DNA from: Pseudomonadota bacterium
Lineage (GTDB): Bacteria; Pseudomonadota; Alphaproteobacteria; Rhodospirillales; Magnetospirillaceae
Assembly (NCBI GenBank): GCA_021847015.1
Contig: JAJZVW010000017.1
Location: 18,493-82,492, forward strand
DNA length: 64,000 nucleotides
Reading direction: 5' to 3'
This document shows, one piece after another, positions 10,967 through 18,844 of the stretch (its first letter is position 1; each line of letters starts with the position of its first letter). Made by a program: the position numbers and the translations under genes. The notes beneath the pieces are model-generated. The model saw only the letters and a list, made by a program, of their open reading frames with translations. It searched no databases and was not told the DNA's origin.

Positions 10967-11620
10967 ATGGCACGCGGGACGACGACGCGGGGGACGACGG
11001 CACGGGCCTTGCGCATCCTGGTGCTTCTTCCCCTCCTGTTCGTTATGTCGTCCTGTTACGTCCCGGACAAGTTCCGGGCGGAATTGCGCCTGTCGAAATA
11101 CGGCGACTACCTGCTCACCTATGAAGGCGATCTGGTTTACCTGCCCATCCTGCACGATTACGCCGAGAACAAGGTGAAGCCCGAGGACGACGCCCGCCGC
11201 CAGGAGGAGATCCGCCAGGACCTGATCCGCGACCGGGCCTTCTCCCAGGTGACCACCCTCGGCCACGGCCGCTTCCATGTGTCCTATGCCCGCGGCGCCC
11301 GCCTGGGGCGCGACCAGTTGGTCGCCATCATCCGCCGCGACGCCCGCATGCTGGCTCTGAAATCCAAGCCGGACAACCGGATCATCATTGCGGCCAACGA
11401 GGTGAAGCCGTCGGACGCCGACGCCCTGCTCCAGTCGGGAATCGGCATGAAGGGCGAATTCCGCATCACCACCGACGCCAACGTGATCGAGAACAACGCG
11501 ACCGAGGTGCGGCCGTTCGGTACCGCCAACGTCTATATCTGGAAGATCGACGGTCCGTTGTCGCCGATGCCGCGTATGGTGATCGTCCGCGACATCGACC
11601 CCCAGCGGCCCCTGCCCTGA
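10967..11620 (+). CDS. Predicted lipoprotein, function unknown
   Basis: A 217-aa protein with an Arg-rich N-terminus, a hydrophobic stretch (ALRILVLLPLLFVM) and a lipobox ending MSSC near residue 29, so it should be lipidated and sit in the cell envelope. The mature part is soluble and mixed alpha/beta with no motif I recognise. It follows mazG by 1 bp and precedes the SDR gene by 11 bp, so the three probably share a transcript. I do not assign a function. Confidence 0.75.
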   Translation: MARGTTTRGTTARALRILVLLPLLFVMSSCYVPDKFRAELRLSKYGDYLLTYEGDLVYLPILHDYAENKVKPEDDARRQEEIRQDLIRDRAFSQVTTLGHGRFHVSYARGARLGRDQLVAIIRRDARMLALKSKPDNRIIIAANEVKPSDADALLQSGIGMKGEFRITTDANVIENNATEVRPFGTANVYIWKIDGPLSPMPRMVIVRDIDPQRPLP

Positions 11621-11631
11621 GGAGACCGCTT

Positions 11632-12399
11632 ATGATGGACTGGACCGGCCGCACCGTGTTCATCACCGGCGCCACCGCCGGTTTCGGCGCCGCCATGGCC
11701 CGGCGCTACGCCGCCGCCGGCGCGCGGCTGATCCTGTGCGGGCGGCGGGCCGAACGGCTCGACGCCCTAGCGCGGGACCTTTCCGTCCCCGTCCACGCCG
11801 TCACCCTCGACGTGCGCGACCGCGGCGCGGTCCAGGCCGCCGCGAATTCCCTGCCGGCGGAGTTCGCCGCCATCGACGTGCTCGTCAACAACGCCGGCCT
11901 CGCCCTGGGGCTTGAACCGGCGCATCGGGCCGACCTCGACGAGTGGGAACGGATGGTGGACACCAACGTCAAGGGCCTGATGTACGTGACCCGCGCCGTC
12001 CTGCCGGGCATGGTGGCGCGCGACCGCGGCCACGTCGTCAACATAGGCTCCGTCGCCGGCGCCTATCCCTATCCCGGCGGCAACGCCTATGGCGCCACCA
12101 AGGCCGCCGTGGCGCAATTCTCGCTCAACCTGATCGCCGATCTGGTGACGACGCGCGTGCGCGTCACCAATATCGAGCCCGGCCTGTGCGGCGGGTCGGA
12201 GTTTTCGCTGGTGCGCTTCCGCGGCGACGCCGAACGGGCGGCCAAGGTTTACCAAAACACCACGCCGCTCACCTCCGAGGACGTCGCCGAGGCGGTGTTC
12301 TGGGCGACATCCCTGCCCGCCCACATCAACATCAACCGCATCGAGATGATGCCCGTCAGCCAGGGACCGGCGGGGCTGGCGGTGCACAGGGGCGGGTGA
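11632..12399 (+). CDS. SDR-family NADP-dependent oxidoreductase (YdfG-like)
   Basis: A 255-aa classical short-chain dehydrogenase. The TGxxxGxG cofactor loop appears as GATAGFGAAMARRY near the N-terminus, followed by NNAGLAL, the catalytic Ser of NIGSVAG and the YxxxK motif in YGATKAAV. The C-terminal IEPGLCGGSEFSLVRF block resembles YdfG-type serine / 3-hydroxypropionate (malonic semialdehyde) dehydrogenases, so an L-allo-threonine or 3-hydroxy-acid substrate is likely but not shown. It is the last gene of the mazG operon. A GGAGA site precedes tandem ATG codons at 11632 and 11635. Confidence 0.88.
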   Translation: MMDWTGRTVFITGATAGFGAAMARRYAAAGARLILCGRRAERLDALARDLSVPVHAVTLDVRDRGAVQAAANSLPAEFAAIDVLVNNAGLALGLEPAHRADLDEWERMVDTNVKGLMYVTRAVLPGMVARDRGHVVNIGSVAGAYPYPGGNAYGATKAAVAQFSLNLIADLVTTRVRVTNIEPGLCGGSEFSLVRFRGDAERAAKVYQNTTPLTSEDVAEAVFWATSLPAHININRIEMMPVSQGPAGLAVHRGG

Positions 12400-12439
12400 G
12401 GCCGGCGGCTCCGGTTCCTGTCAACCGCAGGTGACTGAG

Positions 12440-12541
12440 CTTTCATGCGCCAGTGCCTGAAAGGCCCCTCGGCTTCGCTCGGGGCGACACCATCTCTTGT
12501 CGTTCCGAACGAGCGCCAGCGAGGAGGAACCTTTCACGCGG
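12440..12541. repeat. Dispersed intergenic repeat, copy 1
   Basis: The stretch from CTTTCATGCGCCAGTGCC to GGGGCGACA (12440-12489) aligns with 18770-18818. The second half (TGTCGTTCCGAACGAG ... CCTTTCACGCG) corresponds to the other half of the copy at 18742-18780. Both copies are noncoding and lie between genes. They form imperfect inverted repeats of the 'GTCRTCCCGAGC ... GCTCGGGATGAC' type common in intergenic regions of this group. Confidence 0.6.
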
Positions 12542-12559
12542 AACTGCATGGCGGCTCCC

Positions 12560-13351
12560 TCAATACGTCCACTGATAGCCGACGTAATACGAGAACTCGT
12601 TGGTCGCCGCCACGTTCTGAAGGCCGCGGCCGGCCGAGACCAACAGGTGATAATTCTCGGTGAAATCGTAGACGGCGCCGATGTTGAACCCCGTCGCATC
12701 CCGGCTGCCGAGGGGAAACCCCGGGGTTCCAGGGCCGCCGGTCAGGAACGCCGTCTCATGGAACACCTCGCCGCCGAGCGTCAGGCTGTCGGTGACCTTG
12801 CGCTGGAGCGATCCGCCGACGAACCAGTAGTTCTTGTTGCCTGGCCCCGGATTGATCCAATACCCGCCGCCGGCATCCGTTATCCATCCGCCGAAAGTCT
12901 TTTGCAGCCACACCGGCAGATACTCGTGGGTACGGCCGGTTCCCAGCGCCTTGGCCGCGTCGCCGGTTGGCGCGACCACCGTCGGAAAGATGCCGATTTC
13001 CGGCCACCAATCGCCTTCGCCGGGATTGACGAGGCGGTATTTCACGCCGAATTCGGTGTCGCCGTAGCCGAACTGGTTTCCGGTGACGCTCTGACTGTTG
13101 TAGGCGATCGGAACCATCACGTGCAGCTGCACGTCCGGCAGCGCGCCGTAATTCACCTCCATGGCCGGCAGAATGCCTGCGGAATCGCCGCGAACCACGC
13201 TCCCCGTGGCGAAGCCGTAGACCTCCCAGTGCCCATAATCGACGGGCTCGGGATCGTCGGTCAGATAAGGCGGCCCCGCAAGTGCCGGCCAGGCCGCCCC
13301 CAGCACCGCGACCGCCGGCAAAAGGGCCAATGCAGACTTGGTCACCGCCAC
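12560..13351 (-). CDS. Outer-membrane beta-barrel protein (MetA-pathway / transporter-like)
   Basis: 263 aa with a clear signal peptide (KSALALLPAVAVLGAAWPALA, cleavage after about residue 25). The mature part has alternating beta-strand patterning and a C-terminal aromatic end (YYVGYQWTY), which fits an outer-membrane barrel. It resembles proteins annotated as 'phenol degradation MetA-like / putative transporter'. The substrate is unknown. The start is GTG at 13351, 28 bp upstream of the inositol-phosphatase gene's end. No partner transport genes are adjacent. Confidence 0.68.
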   Translation of the reverse strand: MAVTKSALALLPAVAVLGAAWPALAGPPYLTDDPEPVDYGHWEVYGFATGSVVRGDSAGILPAMEVNYGALPDVQLHVMVPIAYNSQSVTGNQFGYGDTEFGVKYRLVNPGEGDWWPEIGIFPTVVAPTGDAAKALGTGRTHEYLPVWLQKTFGGWITDAGGGYWINPGPGNKNYWFVGGSLQRKVTDSLTLGGEVFHETAFLTGGPGTPGFPLGSRDATGFNIGAVYDFTENYHLLVSAGRGLQNVAATNEFSYYVGYQWTY

Positions 13352-13370
13352 TCCCCTGTCCCCTTCGGGG

Positions 13371-14141
13371 TCAGCCGATCAGCGCGTTCAGTTCGTCCCA
13401 GCTCCGCCGCCCCGGCGCCAGCAACAGCGCCGATCCCGGAAGGGCCACGGGCCGGTAGGGCGAGCCATCGGTGAGCGCGCCGTGGCCGCCGGCCTCGGCA
13501 TGGACCAGCACGCCGGCGGCATGATCCCACGGCATCAGCCGGCGGAAATGGGCGAAATGCAGCTGTCCCGTCACCAGATCGAGGTAATCGTGGGCGGCGC
13601 TTCCCCGGCGGCCGACCGCGGCGACCCGCGCCGCCAGCGCGGGATGGCGCCGGACGGAACCGGCCATCTCGGCCAGCGGCACCTCGGGAAGGACCGTCAG
13701 CCGCTCGCCGCCCAGCCACGCCCCCTGCCCCTGTTCGGCGATGACGGTGCGGTTGGCGACGGGGTCGTGAAGCCACCCCATCACCGTGGTTCCCGCCACC
13801 ACCAGCGCGACGATGACGGCGAAGCGGGGATCGCCCGCGACGAAATTGCCGGTGCCGTCCACCGGATCGACGACCCAGACCGGGCCGTCCGTCTCCAAGG
13901 CCGCCAACAGGCCGGGATCGGCGGCGACCGCCTCCTCGCCCACCGCCGCTGCCGGAACCAGGCCGGCAAGACGGCGGACCAGCAGGGCTTCCGCCGCCGT
14001 GTCGGCATCGGTGACGATCTGCCCCGGCGCCTTCTCGCGGATTTGCTCCGGGCGCAAGTGCCGGAAACGCGGCAGGATTTCGGCTTGGGCCACCTCGCGG
14101 ATCACCTCCGCCACCGCGAGGGGATCGGGAAACCCGTTCAC
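13371..14141 (-). CDS. Inositol monophosphatase family protein
   Basis: A 256-aa Mg2+-dependent Li+-sensitive phosphatase fold. Metal-ligand motifs are VGEEAV (about residue 68), DPVDGTGNF (about 92-100) and PWDHAAGVLVHAEAGG near the C-terminus. The family includes inositol-1-phosphatase, histidinol-phosphatase (HisN) and CysQ; this sequence does not settle which. It starts at GTG 14141, which overlaps the hflX stop (GTGA), so it is translationally coupled to hflX. Confidence 0.88.
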   Translation of the reverse strand: MNGFPDPLAVAEVIREVAQAEILPRFRHLRPEQIREKAPGQIVTDADTAAEALLVRRLAGLVPAAAVGEEAVAADPGLLAALETDGPVWVVDPVDGTGNFVAGDPRFAVIVALVVAGTTVMGWLHDPVANRTVIAEQGQGAWLGGERLTVLPEVPLAEMAGSVRRHPALAARVAAVGRRGSAAHDYLDLVTGQLHFAHFRRLMPWDHAAGVLVHAEAGGHGALTDGSPYRPVALPGSALLLAPGRRSWDELNALIG

Positions 14142-15454
14142 AGCCGTCTCCTGTCGCCCTGACGCTGGTAGTAACGCTGGGCGTCGGCCGGGTCGAGACG
14201 CACCCGCATGTACGCCGTCGCCTCGTCGTCGCGCCGCGCCACCACCTCGCCGTGACGGTAGAGCCAGGCGATGGACGCCCCGTCGGACAGGGGCAGCGCC
14301 ACGTCGAGCGTCTGCCGTCCTTCGGACAGCCGCCGGTCGAGGCAGCGGACCAGATCCTCGACGCCGTCCCCGGTCGCGGCGGAGACCGGGATCGCGCGCG
14401 GGCGGCGCCGCGCCTGATTGACCACCTCCACCCGCCCGGCATCGGGCAGAAGGTCGATCTTGTTGAGCGCCTCCACCAGCCCGCGATCCACCATCTCAGC
14501 CAGCCCCAAATCCTTCAGCACCGTCTCGACGTCGGCGGCCTGGGCCTCGCTATCGGGATGGGAGACGTCGCGCACATGGACGACCACGTCGGCCTCCAGC
14601 ACCTCTTCGAGGGTGGCGCGGAAGGCGGCGACCAGTTCGTGCGGGAGATCGGAGACGAAGCCCACGGTGTCCGACAGGATCACGGTGCGCCCCGACGGCA
14701 GCCGCACGGCGCGCATGGTCGGGTCCAGCGTGGCGAACAGCATGTCCTGCGCCAGCACCTCGGCCCGGGTCAGGCGGTTGAACAGGGTGGATTTGCCGGC
14801 GTTGGTGTAGCCCACCAGGGCGACGATGGGATAGGGCACGCGGCGGCGGGCCTTGCGGTGCAGGTCGCGGGTCCGCTTGACCTCGTCGAGCTCGCGCTTG
14901 AGCTTGACGATCCGTTCGCCGATCATCCGGCGGTCGGCCTCGATCTGGGTTTCGCCGGGGCCACCCAGGAACCCGAAGCCGCCGCGCTGGCGCTCCAGGT
15001 GGGTCCAGGAGCGCACCAGCCGCGAGCGCTGATAGGTGAGCGCGGCCAGTTCCACCTGCAAGGCGCCCTCGCGGGTGCGCGCCCGTTCGCCGAAGATTTC
15101 CAGGATCAGGCCGGTGCGGTCGATGACCTTGCAGCCCCACGCCCTTTCCAGGTTGCGCTGCTGCACCGGCGACAGGTGGCCGTCGACGACCGCCAGACCG
15201 ATCGCGTTTTCGCGCACCTCGTCCGCCAGCCGTTCGACCGCTCCCTTGCCCAGCAGCGTCGCCGGCCGCAGCTTGGGCACCGGCACCACCTCGGCCGCCA
15301 CCACGTCCAGCGCGATCGCCCGGGCCAGGCCCACCGCCTCGTCAAGCCGCGCCTTCGGCAGCCGGATGCCGCCTTCCCCCGCCTTGAGGGCGGGATGGAT
15401 CACCGTCGCGCGCTGGGGCGCGGAAGACTCACCTCCCACCGGGCCGTTCGCCAC
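14138..15454 (-). CDS. hflX: GTPase HflX
   Basis: A 438-aa ribosome-associated GTPase that splits stalled 70S ribosomes. The N-terminal HflX domain is followed by a Gly-rich helical linker (QRGGFGFLGGPGETQIEADRR), then the G domain with Walker A GYTNAGKSTLFN, DTVGF (G3) and NKID (G4), and a short C-terminal domain. It starts at GTG immediately after the hfq stop codon with no spacer, reproducing the conserved hfq-hflX pair. Confidence 0.96.
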   Translation of the reverse strand: MANGPVGGESSAPQRATVIHPALKAGEGGIRLPKARLDEAVGLARAIALDVVAAEVVPVPKLRPATLLGKGAVERLADEVRENAIGLAVVDGHLSPVQQRNLERAWGCKVIDRTGLILEIFGERARTREGALQVELAALTYQRSRLVRSWTHLERQRGGFGFLGGPGETQIEADRRMIGERIVKLKRELDEVKRTRDLHRKARRRVPYPIVALVGYTNAGKSTLFNRLTRAEVLAQDMLFATLDPTMRAVRLPSGRTVILSDTVGFVSDLPHELVAAFRATLEEVLEADVVVHVRDVSHPDSEAQAADVETVLKDLGLAEMVDRGLVEALNKIDLLPDAGRVEVVNQARRRPRAIPVSAATGDGVEDLVRCLDRRLSEGRQTLDVALPLSDGASIAWLYRHGEVVARRDDEATAYMRVRLDPADAQRYYQRQGDRRRL

Positions 15455-15706
15455 TTATTCTTCACCACCTTCCTTGGCTGGCTCGAACAGTTGGATCGGA
15501 GCCGAAGGCATCACCGTCGAGATGGCGTGCTTGTAGACCAACTGGGTATGCCCATCGCGGCGCAACAGGACCGAGAAATTATCGAACCACGTCACGATCC
15601 CCTGGAGCTTCACCCCATTGACCAGGAAAATCGTCACCGGCGTCTTGTTCTTCCGGATGTGGTTGAGGAAAACATCCTGCACGTTTTGTGATTTTTCTGC
15701 GGACAT
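15455..15706 (-). CDS. hfq: RNA chaperone Hfq
   Basis: An 83-aa Sm-like protein that forms hexamers and pairs small RNAs with mRNAs. The Sm1 motif ([26 protein letters not shown]) and the Sm2 motif ([11 protein letters not shown]) are intact, with a short acidic tail typical of alphaproteobacteria. In nitrogen-fixing relatives it also affects nifA expression. An 84-bp gap separates it from the upstream HAD gene, so it may have its own promoter, although trkA, dat and the HAD gene lie upstream on the same strand. Confidence 0.98.
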   Translation of the reverse strand: MSAEKSQNVQDVFLNHIRKNKTPVTIFLVNGVKLQGIVTWFDNFSVLLRRDGHTQLVYKHAISTVMPSAPIQLFEPAKEGGEE

Positions 15707-15790
15707 GTCCCTGGATCCGTTCTTATTTGTCCAGTATTCGTTTGGTTGACCTTTGCAACCGGCCCCCCTTTTGAACCTATCTCGTTATCA

Positions 15791-16474
15791 TCAAATCGGG
15801 GATATGGGAACCGCTAGTTCACGGACAAGGGTGGCCAGCCCGTCGCAACCGCGAAGGTGGTGGACGGGCGGCCAATGGTCGAATTCCCCCGGCCGCGGCG
15901 CTTCCGGCCGCAACAGGATCGGCGTGCAGCCGGAATTGACCGCGCATTGCACGTCGATGGCGCTGTCGCCCACGAACCAGACATCCTCGCCGGGGTCAAG
16001 GCCCGCGGCCTCCAGCGCCAGGCGCACCGGGGCCGGATGGGGCTTGTCGGCCTCGGCGTCGTTGGCCCCCACCAGCCGGCCGAACAGGGGCGTCCACCCC
16101 AGGGCGTCCGCCTCGGTGCGCAGATAGGAGCCGACCTTGTTGCTGACCACCGCCAGGTAAAGTCCCGCTTCGGCCAGCCCGCCGAGCATGCCCGCCGCTC
16201 CCGGCAGCGGGCGCAGGTGGGACAGGTGGATCTCCTCGAAGCTGCGGTAGAAGACCTCCCTCGCCTCCTCCCACCGTTCCCCGAACATCGACGGGAACGA
16301 ATCGCGCAGGCTGCGGGCGACGTTGGCGCGGGTCTCGTCCATATCCCACTGGGGCATGCCGAAATGGCGGAAGGTGCGGTTGTAGCTTTCCTGGATGCAC
16401 AGCCAGGAATCCACCAGCGTATTGTCCCAGTCGAACACGACCGCGCGGGGTGGCGGCGGAAGGGATCGACTCAT
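15791..16474 (-). CDS. HAD-family hydrolase (phosphoglycolate-phosphatase-like)
   Basis: 227 aa. HAD motif I is VFDWDNTLVD at residues 12-21, motif II is VVSNK, motif III is the Lys of ADKPHP and motif IV is FVGDSAID. A helical cap (about residues 20-85) makes it a subclass I enzyme like Gph. The substrate is not decided by sequence. It overlaps the 3' end of the aminotransferase gene by 4 bp, so it is translated from the same message. Adjacent Dat and HAD genes between trkA and hfq seem to be a lineage feature. Confidence 0.87.
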   Translation of the reverse strand: MSRSLPPPPRAVVFDWDNTLVDSWLCIQESYNRTFRHFGMPQWDMDETRANVARSLRDSFPSMFGERWEEAREVFYRSFEEIHLSHLRPLPGAAGMLGGLAEAGLYLAVVSNKVGSYLRTEADALGWTPLFGRLVGANDAEADKPHPAPVRLALEAAGLDPGEDVWFVGDSAIDVQCAVNSGCTPILLRPEAPRPGEFDHWPPVHHLRGCDGLATLVRELAVPISPI

Positions 16475-17319
16475 CGGCGGCGCAGCTCCTCGTAGAATTC
16501 GCGCAGGCGGAGCGTCGCCGCTCCCGGACGCCCGTCCCCGACCGGCTCGCCGTCGATGGACACGACCGGCAGCACCATCACGGTGGTTCCCGACACGAAG
16601 GCCTCCCGCGCCGCCTTGGCCTCGGCGACGGTGAACGGCGTTTCCGCCACCGCCAACCCCATCTCGCGCGCCAAGTCCAGCACGTTGGAACGGGTCACCC
16701 CGCCCAGGATGGCGCCGTCGGCCGGATGGGTGCGCAAGGTGCCCTCCCGGTCGATGATGTAGGCGTTGGTGGCCGAGCCTTCGGTCACCCGCCCTGCCGC
16801 GTCGGTCAGCCAGGCCTCGTAGGCCCCCTCCTCCTTGGCGGATTGCCGGGCCAGGACATTGGCCAACAGCCCGACGGTCTTAATATCCGGGCGCTTCCAG
16901 CGCAGGTCGGGACGGGTTACCACGGCAATCCCCTGGGCGACGGTCGCGGCCGACGGTCCCGTCTGCCGCCAGGCGCTGACCACCAGGCTGGGGACGGCGT
17001 CTGGGGGAAACAGATGGTTCCTGCGGGCGACGCCGCGAGTAGCCTGAAGGTAAACCACGCCTTCCGTCACCCGGTTGCGGCGCACCACCTCGGCCAGGAT
17101 CACCGGCAGCGACCGGCGCGCGACCGGCCAGTCCATGGCGAGCGCGGCCAGCGACCGGCCCAGCCGGTCCAGGTGGCGGTCGAGGTGGCGGACGCGCCCG
17201 CCGGCCACCGGCAGCACCTCGTAGACGGCGTCGGCGAACTGGTAGCCGCGGTCCTCGACGGAAACCACCGCCTCGTCATGGGGGACGTAACGGCCATTGA
17301 CGTAGCTGACGCGGGGCAT
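16471..17319 (-). CDS. dat: D-amino-acid aminotransferase (class IV PLP enzyme)
   Basis: A 282-aa fold-type IV aminotransferase. The N-terminal YVNGRYVPHDEAVVSVEDRGYQF is characteristic of D-alanine transaminases. The PLP Lys lies in DIKTVGLLANVLARQ (about residue 145), followed by the EGSATNAYII cofactor loop and ILGGVTRSNVLDLA. The likely reaction is D-Ala + 2-oxoglutarate to pyruvate + D-Glu; a branched-chain or 4-amino-4-deoxychorismate activity is less likely. It sits 3 bp after trkA and overlaps the HAD gene. Confidence 0.88.
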   Translation of the reverse strand: MPRVSYVNGRYVPHDEAVVSVEDRGYQFADAVYEVLPVAGGRVRHLDRHLDRLGRSLAALAMDWPVARRSLPVILAEVVRRNRVTEGVVYLQATRGVARRNHLFPPDAVPSLVVSAWRQTGPSAATVAQGIAVVTRPDLRWKRPDIKTVGLLANVLARQSAKEEGAYEAWLTDAAGRVTEGSATNAYIIDREGTLRTHPADGAILGGVTRSNVLDLAREMGLAVAETPFTVAEAKAAREAFVSGTTVMVLPVVSIDGEPVGDGRPGAATLRLREFYEELRRR

Positions 17320-17322
17320 GGC

Positions 17323-18699
17323 TCAGAAATACTCCAGCCGGACCGCGAACATCTTCTCGACCTTCTTGACCGCATCGGCGGCCGCGAACAGGACGACCCG
17401 GTCGCCGGCCTGGACCACCGTGCTGCCGCGCGGGCTGATGACCTCGGTGCCGCGCACCACCGCGCCCAGCAGCACCCCACCCGGCAGCTTGACCTCGCGC
17501 AGCGGCTTGCCCACCAGGCTCGAGGTTTCGAGCGCGTCGGCCTCGATCAGTTCGCCGAACCCTTCGTGCAGCGAATGCACGGCATGGATGCGTCCGCGGC
17601 GGACGTGCTGGAGGATGGTGGACACGGTGATGGCGCGGGGGCTGATGACCACGTCGATGCCCAGCGGCGCCATCAGCGCGCTGTAGGTGGTCTTGTTGAC
17701 CAGCGTCATCGCCCGCCGCGCGCCGTAGCGCTTGGCCAGCAGCGAGGACAGGATGTTGGTCTCGTCGTCGTTGGTCACCGAGACCACCGTTTCCGCCGCG
17801 CCGACGCTGGCCTCGTCGAGGATTTCGGGATCGAGCACGTCGCCGTTCAGCACCACGGTGCGCTGCAAGGTCTTGGCCACGAATTCGGCCCGCTCCTTGT
17901 TCGCTTCGATGATCTTGACCGCCGCGCCCGGATGATCCTTTTCCCATTGCTGGGCCAGGAACAGACCGATATTGCCGCCGCCGAACACGACGATGCGCCG
18001 CGCCTCCTGGTCCTCGCGGCCGAAAGCGGTGAGCGCGCGGGCCACGTGCCTCGTATCGACCACGAAATAGACCTCGTCGCCGTCCACCATCTGGTCGTCG
18101 GCGGTGGGAACCACCGCCTGGCCGTCACGCACGATGCCGATGATGACGATGTTGAGGTCGGGGAACAGCACGGTGAGCTGGCGCAACGGCGTGTTGATGA
18201 GCGGGCACTGGTCGCCGCAACGGACGCCGATCAGGCGCACCCGGTCGCCCGCCAGCGGGATGACGTCGATGGCGCCGGGGACCTGGAGCCGCCGGGTGAT
18301 GGCGCGGGCGACCTCGATCTCGGGCGAGATGATCACGTCGATGGGCATGTGCTCGCGCGAGAACAGCGTCGCCCACATGGGCTGAAGGTAGCTCTGGCTG
18401 CGCACGCGGGCGATCTTGGTGGGCACGTTGAACAGGGAATGCGCCACCTGGCAGGCGACCATGTTGACCTCGTCGGCGGCGGTGACCGCGATGATCATGT
18501 CCGCGTCGCCCGCCCCCGCCTGCTCAAGCACCGGCGGGTGGGAGGCGTAGCCCAGCACCGCCTGCACGTCGAGGGTGTCGGTGATCTTGCGGATCAGCTC
18601 GGGACGCTGGTCGATCACCGTCACGTCGTTGTTCTCGACGGCCAGGTAATGGGCGATGTTGAAGCCCACCTGGCCCGCGCCGCACACGATCACTTTCAT
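17323..18699 (-). CDS. trkA: Trk potassium uptake regulatory subunit TrkA
   Basis: 458 aa in two RCK repeats. Each half has a Rossmann NAD-binding motif (GAGQVGFNIAHYLA at residues about 7-20, and GGGNIGLFLAQQ near 238) followed by a TrkA-C domain. It binds NAD(H)/ATP and gates the TrkH/TrkG K+ channel at the inner membrane. I chose MKVIVCGAGQ at 18699 as the start; a 12-residue upstream extension has no homology. In alphaproteobacteria trkA typically follows ntrYX, as here. No trkH is in the window. Confidence 0.95.
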   Translation of the reverse strand: MKVIVCGAGQVGFNIAHYLAVENNDVTVIDQRPELIRKITDTLDVQAVLGYASHPPVLEQAGAGDADMIIAVTAADEVNMVACQVAHSLFNVPTKIARVRSQSYLQPMWATLFSREHMPIDVIISPEIEVARAITRRLQVPGAIDVIPLAGDRVRLIGVRCGDQCPLINTPLRQLTVLFPDLNIVIIGIVRDGQAVVPTADDQMVDGDEVYFVVDTRHVARALTAFGREDQEARRIVVFGGGNIGLFLAQQWEKDHPGAAVKIIEANKERAEFVAKTLQRTVVLNGDVLDPEILDEASVGAAETVVSVTNDDETNILSSLLAKRYGARRAMTLVNKTTYSALMAPLGIDVVISPRAITVSTILQHVRRGRIHAVHSLHEGFGELIEADALETSSLVGKPLREVKLPGGVLLGAVVRGTEVISPRGSTVVQAGDRVVLFAAADAVKKVEKMFAVRLEYF

Positions 18700-18741
18700 C
18701 CCCGCCCCCTCGGCCGACAGGCCGCCGGCTCGCATTTTTCG

Positions 18742-18818
18742 GTGTCGTCCCGAGCCGGCGGCGGGGGATCTTTCACGCGCATTGCCGGAAAGATCCCTCG
18801 CTCACGCTCGGGATGACA
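18742..18818. repeat. Dispersed intergenic inverted repeat, copy 2
   Basis: An imperfect palindrome with GTCGTCCCGAGC ... GGGATCTTT on the left and AAAGATCCCTCG ... GCTCGGGATGAC on the right. The central part (18770-18818) aligns with 12440-12489. It separates ntrX from trkA, so transcripts running from ntrX into trkA would carry a stable stem-loop. Confidence 0.62.
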
Positions 18819-18844
18819 GTGAGACAGCGCACGGCAACCGCCGG

